A stretch of DNA of 64,000 bases from Bacteroidales bacterium (GTDB lineage Bacteria > Bacteroidota > Bacteroidia > Bacteroidales > JAADJA01). A model generated the notes under the pieces. That model was not told where the DNA came from. It saw nothing but the letters and a program-made list of their open reading frames with translations, and ran no database searches. Location of the stretch: contig JAGQVE010000002.1 in NCBI GenBank assembly GCA_020438105.1, forward strand, positions 1 through 64,000, given 5' to 3'. The position numbers and the translations under genes are program-made. Positions 54,238-63,934 of this stretch are shown here, in pieces (position 1 is the stretch's first letter; each line of letters opens with the position of its first letter).

Positions 54238-54410
54238 GGCAGGTCTTCTGACTTACACCCTTTTTGAAAGTCTTCCCATCGCACCAACCGGCGGACAGTG
54301 ACTATCAGGACTTCAAAAAGTTAAAAGGTGATCACAGCAGCGGGTACTGTTGCCGGTTCGCACGGCATTCCCTTTTCAGACTGTTCTTTTTTTAATGAAC
54401 AAGTGCACCA
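54238..54410 (-). promoter_or_regulatory. cobalamin (AdoCbl) riboswitch
   Basis: On the minus strand the ordered elements are GGTGC (54409 down), AAAAGGGAATGCCGTG, a long P-stem region with GTACCCGCTGC, CACTG, GGGAAGAC and the 3' closing AAGTCAGAAGACCTGCC (54254-54238). This matches the cobalamin riboswitch, including the B12-box-type core. About 110 bases separate it from the receptor start, enough for an expression platform. Other intergenic DNA at 54127-54237 shows no further feature. Confidence 0.92.
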
Positions 54411-54505
54411 ATAATGCGAAAGCAAAGTTATGTGATTATTTATAAACTTCGGAATTTTTGTACTTGGATAATCATAAGTTTTTAACAAATAATATTTTAA
54501 TAAAA

Positions 54506-55851
54506 TTAATGAGGTATTTGCTCAGTAAGCACTTTAATCTGCTCCTTTAACTCTTTGATTCGGAACTCACGACCAACAAATAACTTATTAAATCTTTCAA
54601 GTTCTTCATTTTTCGTTTCCAGTTCTTTAGTTCGTTCTTTTACTAAATTTTCAAGATTCTCACGATAAAGTTCCAATTCCTGAATTGTATTTTTACGTTC
54701 AGTAATATCCCGAATAATTCCATAGAAAAATATTTTACCCTCAATTTTAAATTTTTTAGTTGACACTTCCACCGGAATTTCTTTTCCATTTTTAGTGATG
54801 TGCACTGATTCAATAATAAATGTACTGTTAAATTTCTTATCCTTCCAAAATTCCCTGAATTTGTTTAAATCGAAATTTTTATCAATTTTATCAATTGACA
54901 ATCCAATTATTTCATCCTTCGAATATCCCATTGATTTACACGCTTCCATGTTTGATTCAACCACCAATCCCTCTTCATCCATCAAATAAATAGCATCTGA
55001 AGCTGTTTCAACCAGCTGTTTATATTTAGATTCACTTGATATCAATTTAAATTCGGTATTTACCCTTTCGGTAACATCCCTGATGTTTACAATCATACCA
55101 TTGAAATTCCCTTTGCTATCTATTCTCGGTGTCATCCAACCATTTTGCCAGGTATTGCGGCCCGCAGGTGTTTTAACCCTCACTTCATACCATACCGGTT
55201 TTAAAGTATTTCGAGCCTTTTGATAAAACTTCAGAAACTCTTCTGTTGTTTCTTTTGGGAAGTCGCGGGTAACTATATTTCCTGTTATCTTGTCTCGTGG
55301 TACGCCTGCAATTTTTTCCATTCCCGGATTTGCATAAAAAATCATATCATTTTTATCCGAAATCCAAATACCATCCTGGGCATTTTCCAAGATCGCTTCA
55401 TAAAATGACTTAATTCCATCAAAAATATTTTGTTGAAGTTGCTTTTCTCCAACATTTTCACTTGAACTCAATGTTCCAAAAATTTCATTTTTATCATTTT
55501 AAGTAAAGTGTTGTGCCAGGCGATAATCTTCGTAGAACCATCTTTAACAATAACAGGTGTTTCAGCGTAATGCGATGCTTTTATTTCTCCGCTGATCATT
55601 TTATTGAAAATGGCTTTTACTTTTTTTGTTGATTCGTCAGGCAGGAAACTTTCAAACCAATTTTGGCCGATCAATTCATCAGTAGTATAACCCAATACCT
55701 CGGCCGCTTTTGCATTTACCATACTTACATAGCCTAGCTTATTAAGTGCCAAAATGAGATTTCCAGAGTTATCAACGAAATGCCGGGATAATTGCTTCTC
55801 AGTGATGATAAATTGATCTGAACCGGGCTTTTGTTTGTAAGTATTTTTCAT
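54506..55851 (-). pseudogene. PAS-domain sensory protein, split by a one-base deletion
   Basis: Two frames, 55851-55468 and 55471-54506, overlap by 4 bases and read as one 448-aa protein if one A is added to the A-run (plus-strand T4 at 55497-55500). That gives LLK-NDKNEIFGTLSSSENVGEKQ, a normal PAS end; the second frame otherwise starts at a TTG. Three PAS units (about 15-125, 145-260, 265-380) are followed by a coiled coil and the tail FNKLFVGREFRIKELKEQI. No kinase or other output domain is present. Real decay or sequencing error. Confidence 0.82.
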
Positions 55852-55970
55852 AACAATTGTAATTTCTCTGCTGGGTTTTAAAATAATGAAATAGCCATTT
55901 TATCACGAAACCTTCCCAATCATAACTACGCTAATTTTCATGAAGTTAAACTGGAAATGTTATTAAAATT

Positions 55971-58259
55971 TTATTCGGATTCACCTTTTGGTTTCTCCAA
56001 TTTTGCAATTTTTTCTTTCAGTTCCTTAATCCTAAACTCACGTCCAATAAATAACTGGTTAAACCGCTCAAGTTCCTGATTTTTTTCTTCGAGTTCCATG
56101 GTGCGTTCTTTTACCAGATCCTCTAATTTTCCTTTGTAATTTTCAAGTTCCTTTTCTGCAATTTTTCTTCTTAGGAAGATAGAAACCTGTGAAACAAAAG
56201 CTTCTACCAACTCCAATTTAAAAGGCTTATTTCCCTGGAGTTTAACCAGGTTTACAAAACCCAAAATCTCACTATCCTGGGCAAAAATTATTTCATAAAT
56301 CTTATCGACTTTAAACAAAGTGAATCCCGCTCTCAATCCCAATTTCGGTATACCGTATACGCTATAGAAATCAGGATTTGAGCTAAGCTCGGTTATTTTA
56401 TTTATTACAATATTATTTCTATTCAAAAAATCTCTGGTTCCAGAAAATTTGATCAGTGGTGCTCCAAATAATTGATTTACTTTTTCGACATATCGGCCCA
56501 ACCCGCAATAAGCCTTGATCGACCAATGATTAGTTTCATTTTTATAATCACTCACAATTACCACTCCCTCGTTATTGGTGATCTCATAAATTTTATCTGC
56601 CGTATATTGCCAAATATCCTGCTCTTTTTCAAACTCGGCAAGTTCCAGTGCTGCGGTGGCCAAAAAGTGGACTTGTTTCTCTTTGTCGGTAAGTTCAGCA
56701 GAGGTTTTTTTACTTTTTGTAATATCAACAATAGCTGCAATTCCATACAGTACATTTCCGGAGGTATCTCGGATTACGTTTGCGTGTAAGTTTATCCAAA
56801 CTATCGATCCATTTTTATGAATATATCTTTTTTCAAGAATGAATGAATCAATTTTATTATCTACGATTTGATCCACCTTATCCTTATCCAATTTGAGGTC
56901 ATCAGGATGGGTTATCATTTCGTAAGTATGGTTTTTTAATTCCTCATTGGTATAGCCGGTAATTTCACAAAACTTTTCATTGATCATTACAAATTTTGAA
57001 TCCTTATCTGTAATTGAAATACCAATTGCAGCCTGGTTGAATACAGTTTTAAACCGGATCTCGGTTTCCTGTATTTTAGATTCCATTTTTTTTCTTTCTG
57101 AAATATCACGGCTTACTCCTGTAAAGGCAATTAATTTATTGTCATTATCCCTGAGCTCATTTATTGAAATTTCAAAAATGACAACATCTCCACTACTTTT
57201 TAATACTTTAAACTCATGTATCTGGGCGTTTTTATTTGTATTTTTATAGCCCTGTTCCATAATCAACTCCACCAGTCCCATATCATCCGGATGAATTAGC
57301 TGATTTACATTCAATCCTATAGCTTCATCGGGTCCATACCCCAGGATTTTTGTAACCGATGGACTTACGAAACTAAAAGTTCCGTCGAGCTCCATACGCC
57401 AAACTATATCATTTAGATTTCCGGTAATTATTCTTAAAAACTCCTCATTTTCTTTTAAAACTTTTTCAGCTTTTAGTTGCTCGGTAATATCTCGGGTAAT
57501 GCTGCCAATCATGTTACCCTGACCCGTGGTTATTGCAAAGGTAGTTTGGTTTATATGTCTTAATTCACCATTTTTTGTAAAGATACTTGCCTTAATATTT
57601 TTACCAATCCACTCTGATTTACCATTTTCAAAATAGCCTTCAAACACATTCTGGATTTCTGATTTCTTCAATGTTTTTTTATGCTCGGGCGGAATCATGT
57701 TCCATTGCACTTCCCATATTTTTTTCCCCAACACTTCATTTCTGGAAAACCCGGTTAATTTTTCGTGGGCATTGTTCCATTCCTGTACTTCGCAGTCACT
57801 ATTTACAATCACCATTGCTTCATGTGATTGCTGGATAAAACTTTGAAATTTATTTTCAAACTCCAGAAGTTTCATATCATCTGAACTGCCAATGGGTTTA
57901 ATAAGAAGATTAAATGGAGACCCTTTACCATTGTGAAAGGGATAATCAATCAATTTTAGTTTCTCATGCTCAAAGTCAATGTATTTTTTATTGGGAACGA
58001 CATAAATGAAGCCGGGCTTTATTTCCATTCCTTCTATTACATTTTGGATTGGATAATTTCCATTTTGCCGGTTTATCGGGCGGATTGATTGTTCAAAATC
58101 AGAGGATGAATCATGGGTGATAAATATAGATGTTTTGCCTCCAGCCATGAAATGCTTAAGAGCAGTGTCCATTAAACTTAAACCCCGCCCCCTGATATCG
58201 ATTCCAATCAATACAATATTGAGTTGTTTGTCATTTTCCTGTAGGCTGATATTACTCAT
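55971..58259 (-). CDS. multi-PAS/GAF sensory protein with degenerate CheB-like N-terminus
   Basis: 762 aa, cytoplasmic. Residues 1-125 look like a CheB methylesterase fold: VLIGIDIRGRGLSLMDTAL stands where CheB has GASAGG, and IEGMEIKPGFIYVVPNKKYI matches the GxxLxPGxxYxAP block. The Ser nucleophile is gone, so it is probably a binding domain. Then three PAS units (about 135-265, 270-395, 400-520), a GAF-like domain (about 535-690) and a coiled coil ending FNQLFIGREFRIKELKEKI. No histidine kinase, cyclase or HTH is found. It lies 119 bases before the frameshifted PAS gene. Role: signal input to a partner not visible here. Confidence 0.8.
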   Translation of the reverse strand: MSNISLQENDKQLNIVLIGIDIRGRGLSLMDTALKHFMAGGKTSIFITHDSSSDFEQSIRPINRQNGNYPIQNVIEGMEIKPGFIYVVPNKKYIDFEHEKLKLIDYPFHNGKGSPFNLLIKPIGSSDDMKLLEFENKFQSFIQQSHEAMVIVNSDCEVQEWNNAHEKLTGFSRNEVLGKKIWEVQWNMIPPEHKKTLKKSEIQNVFEGYFENGKSEWIGKNIKASIFTKNGELRHINQTTFAITTGQGNMIGSITRDITEQLKAEKVLKENEEFLRIITGNLNDIVWRMELDGTFSFVSPSVTKILGYGPDEAIGLNVNQLIHPDDMGLVELIMEQGYKNTNKNAQIHEFKVLKSSGDVVIFEISINELRDNDNKLIAFTGVSRDISERKKMESKIQETEIRFKTVFNQAAIGISITDKDSKFVMINEKFCEITGYTNEELKNHTYEMITHPDDLKLDKDKVDQIVDNKIDSFILEKRYIHKNGSIVWINLHANVIRDTSGNVLYGIAAIVDITKSKKTSAELTDKEKQVHFLATAALELAEFEKEQDIWQYTADKIYEITNNEGVVIVSDYKNETNHWSIKAYCGLGRYVEKVNQLFGAPLIKFSGTRDFLNRNNIVINKITELSSNPDFYSVYGIPKLGLRAGFTLFKVDKIYEIIFAQDSEILGFVNLVKLQGNKPFKLELVEAFVSQVSIFLRRKIAEKELENYKGKLEDLVKERTMELEEKNQELERFNQLFIGREFRIKELKEKIAKLEKPKGESE

Positions 58260-58497
58260 CTCCGCTATTTAATTTACAGAATTGAAGCTCTAAATTGAAT
58301 AAATCAATCTTCAATAAACGCTTTGCATTTAAAGAAGCTAAGTATAAAAAATCAAAGCTTTGCTTGGAATCCGCCCCCCAATCTGATAGTGAAAAGAGTT
58401 TTAAAGTGTTAAATCCGATCTGAGTTTTGCTTTAGGGTGTTAAAGTTAATTAATTTTTTTTAAACTCCAAACTTGGCTCCCCTGGTAAGGGATTATA

Positions 58498-59055
58498 TTA
58501 CTCCATTCGCATAAAAATAAACAATGCACTATCATCAGGGATCATCTGCATATAGGTTTGAAAATACAGAAGTTTAATTCCTGATGAGATATATTCCAAA
58601 ATTGTTCTTTCAGTGTAATATTCAAATTTCACCCCCCTGTGTTCAACGGTTTTATCGCCATACCAAAAGGAGTGGCACAATAAACCTCCGGGGTTCAGCA
58701 ATTCAACCTGTCGTGCGAAGGATCGCTTTAAATCGGAGCGCGAAAGCTGATGCAGTACTTTATTTGAATAAATACAATCAAATTTCCCGGAAGTTTCAAT
58801 GGAGGCTGCATCCAGTATCAATAAATCAGCCTGCGGATTTTTTGCGCGATACAAATCAAGAAAACCATTGGAAATGTCGGAACCGGTAACACGGTATTTT
58901 TCTTTTAAAATATCCAAATCCCGGCCAGGGCCCATGCCCAACTCCAAAATTGAAGATGCTGGTTTTAGGTACATTTCAAGTACTTCTATCAAATAACGAC
59001 CATCCTCCCCTGCGGAGAGCACTTTGTATTCAAATGCTTTAAAATGATCATTCAT
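58498..59055 (-). CDS. class I SAM-dependent methyltransferase
   Basis: 185 aa. Motif I is SILELGMGPGRDLDIL (near 38), with SDIS following and NPGGLLCHSFWYG as the fourth-strand block. The N-terminus is short and the substrate unknown. It follows the AlkC-like gene by 12 bases on the same strand, so the two likely share a transcript. The 237-base leader region 58260-58497 shows no feature. Confidence 0.85.
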   Translation of the reverse strand: MNDHFKAFEYKVLSAGEDGRYLIEVLEMYLKPASSILELGMGPGRDLDILKEKYRVTGSDISNGFLDLYRAKNPQADLLILDAASIETSGKFDCIYSNKVLHQLSRSDLKRSFARQVELLNPGGLLCHSFWYGDKTVEHRGVKFEYYTERTILEYISSGIKLLYFQTYMQMIPDDSALFIFMRME

Positions 59056-59067
59056 TAATTTTGCAAT

Positions 59068-60150
59068 TTACTTCAATGAAAAATTGTCATTGGTTTTGGG
59101 CTCCCCATTAACAACGATGGTGATTTTGTGAGCACCTGCATAGTGTTTACGCGTGGTTAAGTCGGCAAAGGAATGTTTACGATTAAAAGTGGTTTTACCA
59201 GGTGGCAATTCACGTTCGGCAATTTGAAATACTTTCTCCGAGGTTTTTCCTCTCGCCTTTGCAAACTGAATAATGTACTCCAGCCGTACCAATTGCCCCC
59301 CGGAACTTAGATTGTATAAGTCAAACGAAAACCGGATGGAATCACCTATTCTTAAACTTTTGGAACTTAACTTAAGGTTTTTCACTTCAAGATTATCCGC
59401 ACCAGACACCCCCATTAAATTTAGTGCCCTTTGATTGCCCTTTTTGAGGAGGGTTCGTAGCCCGTGTTTGACAATCCAATTGGTACGATCCGAATATCCA
59501 TACCACCGGCTTGCAATATCCATTACCAGGTCGGGATGGTCTTTAGAAATATCGTTTAAATTATTTGCAACACTTTTCCTAACAAAAACTGAATGATCAT
59601 CCTTTAACTTTTCAAGCACCTCAACAACGGGCTCCGGGTTGGCAATAAATTTGGGAAGCAGCATGGCCCAGGGCAAACGCGGCCGGCAGCCTTCACTGGC
59701 AAATCGACGCACATTTTCATTATCATTTTCAGCCCAAACCATCATATAATGCATTACCAAATCAGGTTTTTGATCAAGAAAAGGCCGAATGGCAAACTCT
59801 GATGATGAATATGTTGTAAAATGCCCCAAAGCATTCAGCGATTCTTCCCAATGACCCATGCCATATTGTTCTACAAAATCGGGCAACACCATGCCCTCGA
59901 AGCCTTTAATTTCCGGGGCTATTTTAATCAGCATAAGTAAGGCAGTTAAATAATCTGCCGGGAGGCATTGTTTAAGACTTCGGGTTACCTGCCGCATCCT
60001 TGCTTTAAGCTCTAATGTTTCCCAGGCGCTATTGTAAATAAGTTCGGTAAATTTAACTTTATCAAATTCAGGGAATTGGTTTTCAATGGCATAAATAAAC
60101 TTCCCAATGGAGGAGGATGTGAAAAATTGATCTTTTAGTTTTTCCGCCAT
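59068..60150 (-). CDS. DNA alkylation repair protein, AlkC-like with Ig-like domain
   Basis: 360 aa. Residues 1-245 are helical HEAT-like repeats (SAWETLELKARMRQVTRSL, ENVRRFASEGCRPRLPWAM, HSVFVRKSVANNLNDISKD), the glycosylase fold of AlkC/AlkD. The region RRFASEGCRPRLPW is the conserved AlkC block. Residues ~260-360 are a beta-sandwich (SKSLRIGDSIRFSFDLYNLSS, AHKITIVVNGE), agreeing with the extra Ig-like domain found in AlkC proteins. AlkC excises N3-alkylated bases. It forms a short operon with a methyltransferase. Confidence 0.9.
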   Translation of the reverse strand: MAEKLKDQFFTSSSIGKFIYAIENQFPEFDKVKFTELIYNSAWETLELKARMRQVTRSLKQCLPADYLTALLMLIKIAPEIKGFEGMVLPDFVEQYGMGHWEESLNALGHFTTYSSSEFAIRPFLDQKPDLVMHYMMVWAENDNENVRRFASEGCRPRLPWAMLLPKFIANPEPVVEVLEKLKDDHSVFVRKSVANNLNDISKDHPDLVMDIASRWYGYSDRTNWIVKHGLRTLLKKGNQRALNLMGVSGADNLEVKNLKLSSKSLRIGDSIRFSFDLYNLSSGGQLVRLEYIIQFAKARGKTSEKVFQIAERELPPGKTTFNRKHSFADLTTRKHYAGAHKITIVVNGEPKTNDNFSLK

Positions 60151-60220
60151 ATCATTTCTTTAAATATAAACCGTAAGATTATTAAGTCCTAAAAATAATG
60201 AAGTTTTGAAAAGAAGATTT

Positions 60221-62149
60221 TTAATCAATTTGTTTTTTAAGCTCCCTGATTTGATCCTTTAACTCCTTGATTCGAAATTCACGACCTACAAAGAGTTCAT
60301 TAAAGCGTTCAAGTTCTTTGTTTTTTGCTTCCAGTTCACTGGTTCTTGCTTTTACCAGTTCTTCTAACTTTTCACGATACATTGAGAGTTCTTCTTCTTC
60401 CTTTTTTCGTTTAGTAATATCACGAATGATTCCCGTAATATTTTTACTTTGTGTGTCATATGAAGTTGAAATCTCCAAATACGAACTATCATATTTAATC
60501 TCAAAAGGTTCGATTGAATGGCCTTTCAAGGCCAACCTAACCTTTTTCAAAATCGACGGGATCTGCGAAAATGATATAAGTTCTTTGACCAATAATATTG
60601 CATTGCGGCCTACAATTTTTTCCTTCTTTAATTTAGTTATATCCAGAAGTGCCTGGTTAATATTTAAAATCTTCCCATTTCTATCCACATAAACAACTCC
60701 ATCACTTACTGATTGAAATATATTGCGGAATTTGTCTTCACTTTCCTGTAGCTTTTGCTGAATGGCCTTAATACGTGTTACATCTCTTGCGCTGCCCACA
60801 ATGCCTATCATTTCACCATTTTCATTTAGCAGCGGTGCTTTGTGTACGTCGAGGAATAAAAACGCTCCCTTTACATTGCCATATTCATCAAATTGCCCCG
60901 GCTTTTTTGAGTCGATAATTACCTGATCCGAATCCTGGCAGACCTCTCCAAAGGTGTGCCATTGATTATTTTCAGGATGTTTCTGCCGCTCCCTTTCTGC
61001 AAAAAACATATCATTTTTTCCCAGTGGCTCATCTGTTGAAGCGGCATTTAACAGATTATCACATATCGCTTTATTTGAAAAGATATATTCTTTATTGAGA
61101 TCCTTGGCCCATAGCATATCAGTTAGGTTATCACTAATTGATCTTAACAAGTTGTAAAGCGTTTTGTAATTTCTCTGACTTTCAACGAGTCTTTGCACCG
61201 AAATGTAATGATCAATACTATTGGCTATTATCTGGGCCACTGTTTTAAGTAAAGTTACATCGGTATCTTCCCAATTCCGATGGTCATCACACTCATCAAA
61301 CCCCAGAAACCCATCAAAACGCTCTGCAACAAACATGGGGACAACCAATATTGATTTTATCTGTTGCTGCGAAAGCAATTCCCTTACAGTTGCATTTGTA
61401 ACAGAACTGATGTTTGAATAGTTGATTACCCTGTTTTCCTGCAATTCATCCATCCAGTCGCGATATATTTCACAATCAAGATTCTGAAGTGTCTCAATTT
61501 GAGATAATATACCCCCCTTAACCCACTCATGAGTATTGCTTATGGTATTATGCTCATAATCTTTCTTAAATACATAAACCCTGCTCACTTGCAGCCCTAT
61601 GCCAAGGATATTAAGGCATTGATTAATAAAAAGGTTCATTTCACCCGGATTGATTGCAAGCTGGTTAATCTTGGAAATTATCCTTTCGTAAACAAGTCTC
61701 TTCTCAATTTCCTGCTCTGCTCTTTTTCTATCTGTAATATCAATGGCAAATGCAGTTACTACTTTTTCACCTTTAAAAACACCCGGGTATAACTTTACAA
61801 TTTTTGGGAATATTTCACCATTTTTGCGAACTCCCCAGAAATCAATTTGCTGCGGAATTCCATTGATGGCGTCTTCCAATCGTTGGGATACATATTCAAG
61901 ATCGTTTTTCCCCTCTGCCGAAACATCAGCAGGTGTTTTGCCTATAAATTCCTCCAGCGAGTAACCATACATCTTTTCGGCTCCCTTGTTTACCATGATA
62001 AATTTACCCTCCTTATCCAGGATATAAATAGCATCATCTGCTGAATCGAAAAGGCTGCCGTACATTTCAAGTCTCAGGGATGTGGTGGATTTCGAATTGT
62101 TTATTTGAGATTTACCGAAACCACTCAGACCGATTGGATCACTTTCCAT
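60221..62149 (-). CDS. PAS-GAF-PAS-PAS sensory protein
   Basis: 642 aa, cytoplasmic, with no output domain. Order: PAS (about 25-150, SADDAIYILDKEGKFIMVN), GAF (about 155-310), PAS (about 325-470, NLTDMLWAKDLNKEYIFSN) and PAS (about 475-590, SVSDGVVYVDRNGKILNIN). It ends with a coiled coil and FNELFVGREFRIKELKDQI, the same tail as the two PAS proteins at 54506 and 55971. All three lie on the minus strand within 8 kb. A minus-strand TATATTTG (62190-62183) precedes it. Confidence 0.88.
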   Translation of the reverse strand: MESDPIGLSGFGKSQINNSKSTTSLRLEMYGSLFDSADDAIYILDKEGKFIMVNKGAEKMYGYSLEEFIGKTPADVSAEGKNDLEYVSQRLEDAINGIPQQIDFWGVRKNGEIFPKIVKLYPGVFKGEKVVTAFAIDITDRKRAEQEIEKRLVYERIISKINQLAINPGEMNLFINQCLNILGIGLQVSRVYVFKKDYEHNTISNTHEWVKGGILSQIETLQNLDCEIYRDWMDELQENRVINYSNISSVTNATVRELLSQQQIKSILVVPMFVAERFDGFLGFDECDDHRNWEDTDVTLLKTVAQIIANSIDHYISVQRLVESQRNYKTLYNLLRSISDNLTDMLWAKDLNKEYIFSNKAICDNLLNAASTDEPLGKNDMFFAERERQKHPENNQWHTFGEVCQDSDQVIIDSKKPGQFDEYGNVKGAFLFLDVHKAPLLNENGEMIGIVGSARDVTRIKAIQQKLQESEDKFRNIFQSVSDGVVYVDRNGKILNINQALLDITKLKKEKIVGRNAILLVKELISFSQIPSILKKVRLALKGHSIEPFEIKYDSSYLEISTSYDTQSKNITGIIRDITKRKKEEEELSMYREKLEELVKARTSELEAKNKELERFNELFVGREFRIKELKDQIRELKKQID

Positions 62150-62182
62150 AAAATGTCTTTTGGTACTTCAATATTTAAAAAA

Positions 62183-62190
62183 CAAATATA
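62183..62190 (-). promoter_or_regulatory. Bacteroidota -7 element (TAnnTTTG) before the PAS-GAF gene
   Basis: TATATTTG on the minus strand, 33 bases before the start at 62149. No TTG at the expected -33 position. Confidence 0.35.
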
Positions 62191-62250
62191 CTTTTTTTTA
62201 AAGTTTGATAACTAAATCTTATTAACAAGATATTCAGCATAATAAACAGA

Positions 62251-62280
62251 AAAAGCCGGAAATTAAATGCCCGGCTTTTT
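62251..62280 (-). terminator. intrinsic terminator after the dehydrogenase gene
   Basis: AAAAGCCGG (62251-62259) pairs with CCGGCTTTT (62271-62279) around an 11-base loop, flanked by A and T tracts, so it could act in both directions. It is 23 bases past the stop at 62303. Confidence 0.85.
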
Positions 62281-62302
62281 CACTTAAATTATTAAGGTTT
62301 AA

Positions 62303-63934
62303 CTATGCCTCATCCATAAACCGGTAACGATAATCGATGGGTGGAATAAAATTTTCCTTGATCGTTCGGGGTGATACCCACCGCAATAAATTAAGATATG
62401 ACCCTGATTTGTCATTGGTTCCGGAAGCCCTTGCACCCCCAAACGGTTGCTGGCCTACAACAGCTCCAGTTGGTTTATCATTGATGTAAAAGTTTCCGGC
62501 TGAATTAACAAGCTTGCTAAAAGCAGTTTCGATAGCCCAACGATCCTGTGCGAAAATAGCCCCGGTAAGAGCATAAGGAGAAGTTTTATCGAGCATCTCC
62601 AGCGTTTCTTCATATTGATCGGCAGGGTAAACATAGATGGTTAAAACCGGACCAAAAATTTCCTCTTGCATGGAGCGATATTGTGGATCGGTAGTAACAA
62701 TAACCGTGGGTTCAATAAAATAGCCAACCGATTTATCATAATCTCCACCGGCAATAATTTCGCAGGTAGCATCATTTTTTGCATGATCAATATAAGAGGT
62801 GATCTTTTCAAAAGCAGCCTCATCGATCACCGCATTGATGAAATTCCTGAAATCTTCAGGACCACCCATTTTAAATGAATTCACATCTGTTACCAGCTTT
62901 GCTTTAACTTGCGGCCAGATATTATCCGGGATGTAAGCCCTTGAAGCAGCAGAGCATTTTTGCCCCTGATATTCAAATGCCCCTCTTGCAAGGGCCGTGG
63001 CTACCTGTTCAGGTTTAGCAGATTTATGAACCATCACAAAATCTTTTCCTCCTGTTTCACCAACGATCTTTGGATAGGTATTATGCAGTGAAACGTTGTC
63101 GCCAATGGCTTTCCAGATTCGTTTAAATACTTCGGTGGAACCGGTAAAATGTACACCCACAAAATCAGGGTGCATGGCCATAACCTTTCCTCCAACAGGA
63201 CCATTAACAAATACCATGTTAATTACACCGTCAGGAAGGCCAGCCTCTCTGAAAATCTCCATTAAAACAGCAGCCGAATAAATTTGTGTTTCGGCAGGCT
63301 TCCATACAACAACATTGCCCATGAGTGCAGGGGCAGCAGGCAGGTTACCAGCTATGGATGTAAAATTAAAAGGAGTAATAGCATATACAAACCCTTCGAG
63401 TGGACGCTGTTCCACCCTGTTCCAAACGCCTTTGGATGAATTGGGTTGCTGATTATAAATATCAGACATAAACTCCACATTAAACCTGAAAAAATCTGCC
63501 ATTTCACATGCAGCATCAATCTCCGCCTGGAAGGCGTTTTTCGATTGGCCAAGCATTGTTGCAGCATTGATCTTTGCCCGATAAGGACCCGAAACCAGAT
63601 CAGCAGCTTTTAAAAATACAGCTGCCCGCTGATCCCATGGCAAATCCTGCCAACCCTTGCGGGCTTTGAGTGCAGCCTTAATGGCATCATGCACATGGTC
63701 GGCCGTTCCGTAATGATAGTGCCCCAGCAAATGCTGGTGATCATGTGGAGGATGAATGCTCCTGATATCGTTGGTACGAACCTCTTTGCCGCCAATAAAC
63801 ATAGGGATATCCACAACTTCCGAGCGCATTTTACTGATCATTGCTTTTAACTCTTTTCGTTCAGCAGACCCTGGTGCATATTCTTTAACAGCTTCATTAT
63901 AAGCTTTTGGTACGTGATAAAGTCCTCTTGACAT
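62303..63934 (-). CDS. pruA: L-glutamate gamma-semialdehyde dehydrogenase (delta-1-pyrroline-5-carboxylate dehydrogenase)
   Basis: 543 aa, the size of the single-function P5C dehydrogenase. It oxidises glutamate-5-semialdehyde to glutamate with NAD+, the last step of proline breakdown. The catalytic Cys is in EYQGQKCSAASRAYIP (near 315), the general-base Glu in VGETGGKDFVM (near 280), and YAITPFNFTSIAGNLPAAPALMGN is the NAD-binding region. It is the 3'-most gene on the right edge of the window; a proline dehydrogenase gene would be expected elsewhere. Confidence 0.93.
   Translation of the reverse strand: MSRGLYHVPKAYNEAVKEYAPGSAERKELKAMISKMRSEVVDIPMFIGGKEVRTNDIRSIHPPHDHQHLLGHYHYGTADHVHDAIKAALKARKGWQDLPWDQRAAVFLKAADLVSGPYRAKINAATMLGQSKNAFQAEIDAACEMADFFRFNVEFMSDIYNQQPNSSKGVWNRVEQRPLEGFVYAITPFNFTSIAGNLPAAPALMGNVVVWKPAETQIYSAAVLMEIFREAGLPDGVINMVFVNGPVGGKVMAMHPDFVGVHFTGSTEVFKRIWKAIGDNVSLHNTYPKIVGETGGKDFVMVHKSAKPEQVATALARGAFEYQGQKCSAASRAYIPDNIWPQVKAKLVTDVNSFKMGGPEDFRNFINAVIDEAAFEKITSYIDHAKNDATCEIIAGGDYDKSVGYFIEPTVIVTTDPQYRSMQEEIFGPVLTIYVYPADQYEETLEMLDKTSPYALTGAIFAQDRWAIETAFSKLVNSAGNFYINDKPTGAVVGQQPFGGARASGTNDKSGSYLNLLRWVSPRTIKENFIPPIDYRYRFMDEA

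Noticed and set aside
54506-55471. Independent PAS gene starting at TTG 55471
   Set aside because: The frame upstream joins exactly with one base added and the TTG lies in the middle of a PAS domain.
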